From the NCBI GenBank assembly GCA_040904825.1, contig JBBDSU010000027.1, forward strand, positions 1 to 8,699: DNA of 8,699 nucleotides. Reading direction: 5' to 3'. Made by a program: the position numbers and the translations under genes. The DNA comes from JBBDSU01 sp040904825. Lineage in GTDB: Bacteria > Actinomycetota > Nitriliruptoria > Nitriliruptorales > Nitriliruptoraceae. How positions within the stretch are numbered: the stretch's first letter is position 1; each line of letters starts with the position of its first letter. Below the pieces are notes generated by a model. That model searched no databases, had not been told where the DNA came from, and worked only from the letters and a program-made list of their open reading frames with translations. Positions 5,216-8,699 of this stretch are shown here, piece after piece.

Positions 5216-6560
5216 GTTGAGGCGCGAACAACTCGCGCCAGTCGTCGACCGGAAGCAGATGGTTGACGGTCCAGCGGTAGGCATCACTTGCCTTGAGTAC
5301 TTCGTCGACGAGATACGCGACACCGCCGGCAGTGCCCTTGACCTCTGGAAGGCGCGCGTAGAACAGCTGGCGTGTCGCGGTCATGCAGATCTCTTCGGCC
5401 CGCTCTGGATCGGGGTCGGTCGCATCAACAACCACGCCGACTTCATGGCCCGCAATCGGGGTCGGTTCACGGTCCTTGAGGACCGCGTCACGACCGTAGA
5501 CATGGAAGTGCAGCTCATAGCCGTCGGTGCCGAAGGTCGCCTCAACCTGTTCACGGGCCCATTCGATGACCGTGTCGAGGTTGGCGATCGTGTAAGGATC
5601 GCGGATGCCGGCGATGCCGATGAAGCGAGTGCCGACATGTCCAGAACCCTCGATCTTGACCTTGTAGTCGGGACTCGGGATCACTTTCGATCCGGTGACC
5701 CGCGTCGTCTTTTCGGAGGTCTGTTCGTAGCTGCACTCTGTCATGTCGATGGTGCCGCCAGCGAACGCCTCGAAGTAGGGGTGAGACCGTTCGTACATGG
5801 CGTGGCTGGCGACCGACGCCGGAGTGCAGCGCTGCTCTTCGGCCATCGCGGTGACGTCGACCCATGATGGGCCGACCTCGCCGATGATGCTCTCTTTGCC
5901 GCCGTAGGGCTCTGCGCAAAACGAGGCGCACTCAAGCACCTTGCCGAGATAGAAGGCGAGGTCTTCAGGATGGCCCTCGTGAAGTGCGGTAGCTGCAAAG
6001 ACCGCGCAGTCACTCGAACGTCCACCGATGATGACGTCAGCGCCCATTTCGAGCAGCGCAAGGTATGGCTCGGCGCTGGCAACGGCGACTGCACGCGTGG
6101 TCGCGTCAACATCCGCCTGAGTCAGCGACGGGCCGTCGTCGAGCCCTTCGAGCTCGACGCCCGCGTTGATCGCCTCGGTGAGCAGGGCCGGGTCGATGTC
6201 GGAGTAGAAGTAGCCAATCGTGAACTCGGGCAGATCGTGCTTGGCAGCAAGCTCTTTGATGATTCCGACGAACTTGTCGACGCCCGCTTTCGAGCCTGCA
6301 TCGCCAGCTGAGCCGATGATCATGGGCAAGTTGCGTTCGCGTGCTGCCAGCAGCATCAGCTCAAGATCGTGGCGTACCCACTCCGTTGGGCTGACAAAGC
6401 CGTCAGAGCCGAGCGGACCCGGACCGATGTCGCACGAGCCAGCATCAGACACCAGATAGTCGACACCGGCCTCGAGCGCGTTGTAGAAGCTTGGTGCTCG
6501 AGTCTTGCCAAAACCGAGGTGGCCATTACAACTCAGGACGCGGACTCCGCGGTCGGACAT
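5196..6560 (-). CDS. AtuA-family (DUF1446) protein
   Basis: A 454-residue protein of the acyclic terpene utilization AtuA-like family (DUF1446), presumed cytosolic. Evidence includes an N-terminal Gly-rich VLSCNGHLGFGKT, the block SDAGSCDIGPGPLGSD at about 38-53 (the family often has a DxGPxxLGxG pattern here), IGSAGDAGSKAGV, and DVIIGGRSSDCAVFAA in the middle. The founding AtuA comes from terpene (citronellol/geraniol) catabolism in Pseudomonas, but its exact reaction is not settled and this member need not act on terpenes. The start is set at 6560 rather than the ATG at 6575, because AAGGA (6568-6572) lies 7 nt before 6560 and would be inside the longer version. The natural C-terminus ends near DDWRELFAP. 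The last seven residues and the stop come from the adjoining repeat array. DUF4387 follows 130 bases downstream. Confidence 0.9.
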   Translation of the reverse strand: MSDRGVRVLSCNGHLGFGKTRAPSFYNALEAGVDYLVSDAGSCDIGPGPLGSDGFVSPTEWVRHDLELMLLAARERNLPMIIGSAGDAGSKAGVDKFVGIIKELAAKHDLPEFTIGYFYSDIDPALLTEAINAGVELEGLDDGPSLTQADVDATTRAVAVASAEPYLALLEMGADVIIGGRSSDCAVFAATALHEGHPEDLAFYLGKVLECASFCAEPYGGKESIIGEVGPSWVDVTAMAEEQRCTPASVASHAMYERSHPYFEAFAGGTIDMTECSYEQTSEKTTRVTGSKVIPSPDYKVKIEGSGHVGTRFIGIAGIRDPYTIANLDTVIEWAREQVEATFGTDGYELHFHVYGRDAVLKDREPTPIAGHEVGVVVDATDPDPERAEEICMTATRQLFYARLPEVKGTAGGVAYLVDEVLKASDAYRWTVNHLLPVDDWRELFAPQLTSSNS

Positions 6561-6645
6561 GAGGCAATCCTTCATCAGCTACGGGCAGGGAGCTTCGGGT
6601 AGGCAGTTGTGGTCAGGGAGCTACTGGCAGGGACAGTGGCAGGCG
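6561..6645 (-). other. Intergenic region with degenerate direct repeats
   Basis: These 85 bases lie between the hydrolase stop and the AtuA start. CAGGGAGCT occurs at 6586-6594 and again at 6614-6622, 28 bp apart. A related CAGGGAC occurs at 6628-6634, 14 bp further on. The AtuA ribosome site AAGGA is at 6568-6572. No terminator hairpin is evident, so readthrough from the hydrolase gene into AtuA is plausible. Confidence 0.55.
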
Positions 6646-8517
6646 TCAGCGGGTGTTGACGTACTGGTCGCCGGCGGACAGGGGATTGGGTGCTGGTGCA
6701 GCAAAGCGAAGACCAGAGATCGTCGGCACGGTCACACTGCTGGCGCCATCACTACCGACGGCGCAGATTTCGAATCGAAAGCCGGGTAGTGCTTCGGGAT
6801 TCTGGTCGTAGCGAGGTGCGTTCGAGTTCGCCATGTCGACCCGGATTCGGTGGCCGGCTTCGAACACGTTGCCGATGTGGAAGGGGCCAATGCGGACATG
6901 GACGGGATCCTCGTCAAGTCCCGGAAGCTGCCGGGTCCACGACGCGAACCGGGTGTAGATCTCGCTCAGGTTCATCGCGTAGCCGTTGGGCCAGTCGTTG
7001 CTGCTCGGGTACTCGTCGACAAGCTTGACCGCCAGGTCGCACGAGGGGCTCTCCGAGCGCACCCACACATCGAGATAGACCGGCCCAGTCACGTCGGCAG
7101 CTGCCTCCAGCGGATCCGAACGGAACGCGGCGACATCAGGTCGGGCAGCCAACGGAAGCCCCGAGCCGCTGGAGCGCAACGAACCTGCCAGCTCGCGTTG
7201 GTCTTGGGCTCCATCCTTCATCAGGCCACCCATCGGGTGGGCGTCACGGATAGACCCGCCGATGGTCGGCACAGGATTGGCAAGGTTGACGCGCAGTCCG
7301 ACAGCCCCGTCGCGGGGACGGTCGTCGTGGGCCAATTCCTGGTGTGACGTGAGCGCCAAGGTTGTGTCAGCGGCCTCAGCTGGGGGCCATGACGTCGCTT
7401 CGAGCCATCTGCCTCCATGCTCGAGATGGCCGTCAAGATTGCGGCGGCCACTGCCTGACCCGATCAGGTAGTAGGTCACCGCCGGCGACGCCTCGACGCG
7501 TTCAGGTTCGATACCGCGGAGGTAGGCATCGAACCAGCGAGCCCGTATCTCGTCGATGTTGAGCGCGCCCTGGTCGCCGACATCGACATCGCCAATGAGG
7601 CTGAATTCCCCGTATCCGTAGGTGTGGATCCATGGACCGATGATGAGCTTCTTGGGTGTGCGATGGTGGGCGAAGTGCTCAAGCTTTTGGATGGTTGCCG
7701 CCTGATGATGGCCATACCAGCTGGTGAACATCAGCAAAGGGATGTCGGGATAGTCGTCGAGGTAGGGCTCGAGGTTCATCTGCGGGTTGGCCCATCCTGG
7801 CCCGTAGGTCGCCTCGTCCTGGGCGAACAGCAGCCAGTCCTCGTACTCGGGGAGTGCCGACACCGGGCTGTACCCGCGTCGCCAACGTGGCAGCAAGAAC
7901 CAGTGACGGTAGTTGCGCTCGTTCTCCTCCAACGCTGCACGCAAGGTCGGATCCTGACGTGCCTGCGGGCTGGTCAGCGCCATCTTGAGCGCGTACTTGC
8001 CCAACTGGGCGCGCACGAAAGCTCCGTTCTCTCGCACGCAGTTCTTGAAGTAGTTGATCCCAGCGTCAAGGATGACCTGCGTCTTGATGGCGGGGTGTCC
8101 GAGGATCGCCAGCGACTGTTGGTTCGACCCTGTGTAGGACAGCCCGGTCGTGCCCACGGTGCCGTCGGACCATGGCTGCTCACAAATCCAGTCGAGCAGA
8201 CTGAAACCGTCCTCGCCTTCGTGGGGGCGCGCGAAGTAGTGCTGGAACATGCCTTCTGAGTCGCCACGACCGCGCGTGTCCTGGAGCACCACGTGATAAC
8301 CGCGCGCGACGAAGAACTGAGCCATCCGTGTCATGCCATCGGAGCGCCGGTCATAGGGGGTGCGCTCAACGATCGTTGGGGCCTTTGTCGGGTTCCCATC
8401 GTTCCCCGCGAGGTAGACATCAGTCGCGAGCTTGACCCCGTCAGGGGCGGGGATCATCTCTGTGACACGATGCGCCGCACCGCCGAGCAGCCACTGGCCA
8501 GCTAGGAACTTTCCCAT
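6646..8517 (-). CDS. CocE/NonD-family alpha/beta hydrolase (peptidase S15 type)
   Basis: A 623-residue hydrolase of the CocE / X-Pro dipeptidyl-peptidase family, whose members cleave esters or amides (cocaine esterase, acylases). The alpha/beta-hydrolase core covers roughly 20-310: RTPYDRR with oxyanion-type Tyr55, LQDTRGRGDSEG (78-89), nucleophile elbow GLSYTG with Ser127, and GPWIH with His298. The C-terminal jelly-roll domain (about 430-620) shows DVTGPVYLDVWVRSES and the DLAVKLVDEYP strand typical of the family. The position where relatives have Asp in GWYD reads SWYG here (Gly269). The start is put at 8517 because GGAG (8523-8526), within AGGTGGAG, lies 5 nt upstream and MGKFLAGQ resembles a natural beginning; an in-frame ATG at 8616 would add 33 unlikely residues. 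No signal peptide is seen, so it is probably cytosolic. It is the first gene of the minus-strand block in this window; the substrate is unknown. Confidence 0.9.
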   Translation of the reverse strand: MGKFLAGQWLLGGAAHRVTEMIPAPDGVKLATDVYLAGNDGNPTKAPTIVERTPYDRRSDGMTRMAQFFVARGYHVVLQDTRGRGDSEGMFQHYFARPHEGEDGFSLLDWICEQPWSDGTVGTTGLSYTGSNQQSLAILGHPAIKTQVILDAGINYFKNCVRENGAFVRAQLGKYALKMALTSPQARQDPTLRAALEENERNYRHWFLLPRWRRGYSPVSALPEYEDWLLFAQDEATYGPGWANPQMNLEPYLDDYPDIPLLMFTSWYGHHQAATIQKLEHFAHHRTPKKLIIGPWIHTYGYGEFSLIGDVDVGDQGALNIDEIRARWFDAYLRGIEPERVEASPAVTYYLIGSGSGRRNLDGHLEHGGRWLEATSWPPAEAADTTLALTSHQELAHDDRPRDGAVGLRVNLANPVPTIGGSIRDAHPMGGLMKDGAQDQRELAGSLRSSGSGLPLAARPDVAAFRSDPLEAAADVTGPVYLDVWVRSESPSCDLAVKLVDEYPSSNDWPNGYAMNLSEIYTRFASWTRQLPGLDEDPVHVRIGPFHIGNVFEAGHRIRVDMANSNAPRYDQNPEALPGFRFEICAVGSDGASSVTVPTISGLRFAAPAPNPLSAGDQYVNTR

Positions 8518-8522
8518 CTTTT

Positions 8523-8530
8523 CTCCACCT
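8523..8530 (-). promoter_or_regulatory. Ribosome binding site of the CocE-family hydrolase
   Basis: AGGTGGAG on the minus strand, ending 5 nt before the ATG at 8517. It decides between this start and the in-frame ATG at 8616, which would place this purine-rich site inside the coding region. Confidence 0.7.
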
Positions 8531-8652
8531 CTATGGACGACGAACAAACTACGTCGGGTGTGGTGCTGCAGAGCATTCCCATCGTGGCAAACGTGAAGCT
8601 CCCGTTGCTGTGCCACGACGGCCTGCCACGATCCAGGATGACGGCTTGAAAT

Positions 8653-8678
8653 ACTGGTCCGTACCGGTTCGTACCAGT
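8653..8678. promoter_or_regulatory. Operator-like 26-bp palindrome upstream of the hydrolase
   Basis: The left arm ACTGGTCCGTACC (8653-8665) and right arm GGTTCGTACCAGT (8666-8678) are reverse complements at 11 of 13 positions. It can also be read as two abutting near-palindromes of form GGTNCGTACC at 8656-8665 and 8666-8675. This size and symmetry are typical of operators for dimeric repressors such as the TetR family. It lies about 136-161 bp before the hydrolase start, where a promoter could be, but I see no convincing -10/-35 pair on either strand. The regulator is not in the window; a divergent gene to the right is a natural candidate. Confidence 0.55.
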
Positions 8679-8682
8679 TACG

Positions 8683-8698
8683 CTAGTTGGCCAACCAG
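8683..8698. promoter_or_regulatory. Second palindrome near the right edge
   Basis: A perfect 10-bp palindrome GTTGGCCAAC (8686-8695) extends to 16 bp with one mismatched pair (outer bases CTA and CAG). It sits 4 bp from the larger palindrome. It may be a second operator or part of a promoter whose remaining bases are outside the window. Short palindromes occur by chance, so this call is weaker than its neighbour. Confidence 0.35.
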
Positions 8699-8699
8699 G

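Noticed and set aside
6561..6575. AtuA start at 6575
   Set aside because: The AAGGA site at 6568-6572 would be inside the coding region and is ideally spaced for the ATG at 6560.
7624..8259. Plus-strand frame of 211 codons
   Set aside because: Antisense to the CocE-family hydrolase, whose catalytic motifs are encoded on the other strand; no family resemblance.
8518..8616. Extension of the hydrolase to the ATG at 8616
   Set aside because: The added 33 residues resemble no signal peptide or domain, and the AGGTGGAG ribosome site at 8523-8530 fits the start at 8517.

Overview
The window is GC-rich, with Shine-Dalgarno sequences ahead of most genes, a lipoprotein with a long acidic linker, and protein families common in Actinomycetota. 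I infer a high-GC actinobacterium-like genome but cannot name a genus. A run of exactly 100 N at 3458-3557 shows that this is draft assembly with a scaffold gap of unknown true size.

Layout. A single plus-strand gene (43-1056) encodes a zinc-dependent medium-chain alcohol dehydrogenase. It converges on a minus-strand block that fills the rest of the window. Read in the direction of transcription (right to left), the block is: an operator-like palindrome region (8653-8698); a CocE/NonD-type alpha/beta hydrolase (8517-6646); an AtuA-family (DUF1446) protein (6560-5196); a 16-bp tandem repeat array; a DUF4387 protein (5065-4733); two tandem, diverged glutamate-cyclase-like (DUF4392) proteins (4736-3606 and 3609-2413, the second interrupted by the N gap); a possible 78-residue small protein (2416-2180); and an M15-family zinc peptidase lipoprotein (2166-1192). 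The middle of the block is tightly packed. DUF4387/DUF4392 and DUF4392/DUF4392 are joined by ATGA overlaps, DUF4392/small ORF by a TTGA overlap, and the small ORF is followed 13 nt later by the peptidase start.

How it may work. AtuA-family and DUF4387 proteins look like partners in an uncharacterised catabolic enzyme. DUF4392 is the catalytic-domain family of mitochondrial D-glutamate cyclase, which makes 5-oxo-D-proline. CocE relatives hydrolyse esters or amides. A plausible but untested reading is a catabolic operon in which the hydrolase releases an acid or amino-acid-like substrate that the AtuA/DUF4387 and paired DUF4392 proteins process. The two adjacent DUF4392 copies, the predicted Asp-to-Gly change at a hydrolase triad position, and the 16-bp repeat array that supplies the AtuA stop codon are the most unusual points. 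Short tandem repeats of three different kinds sit in three of the intergenic regions.
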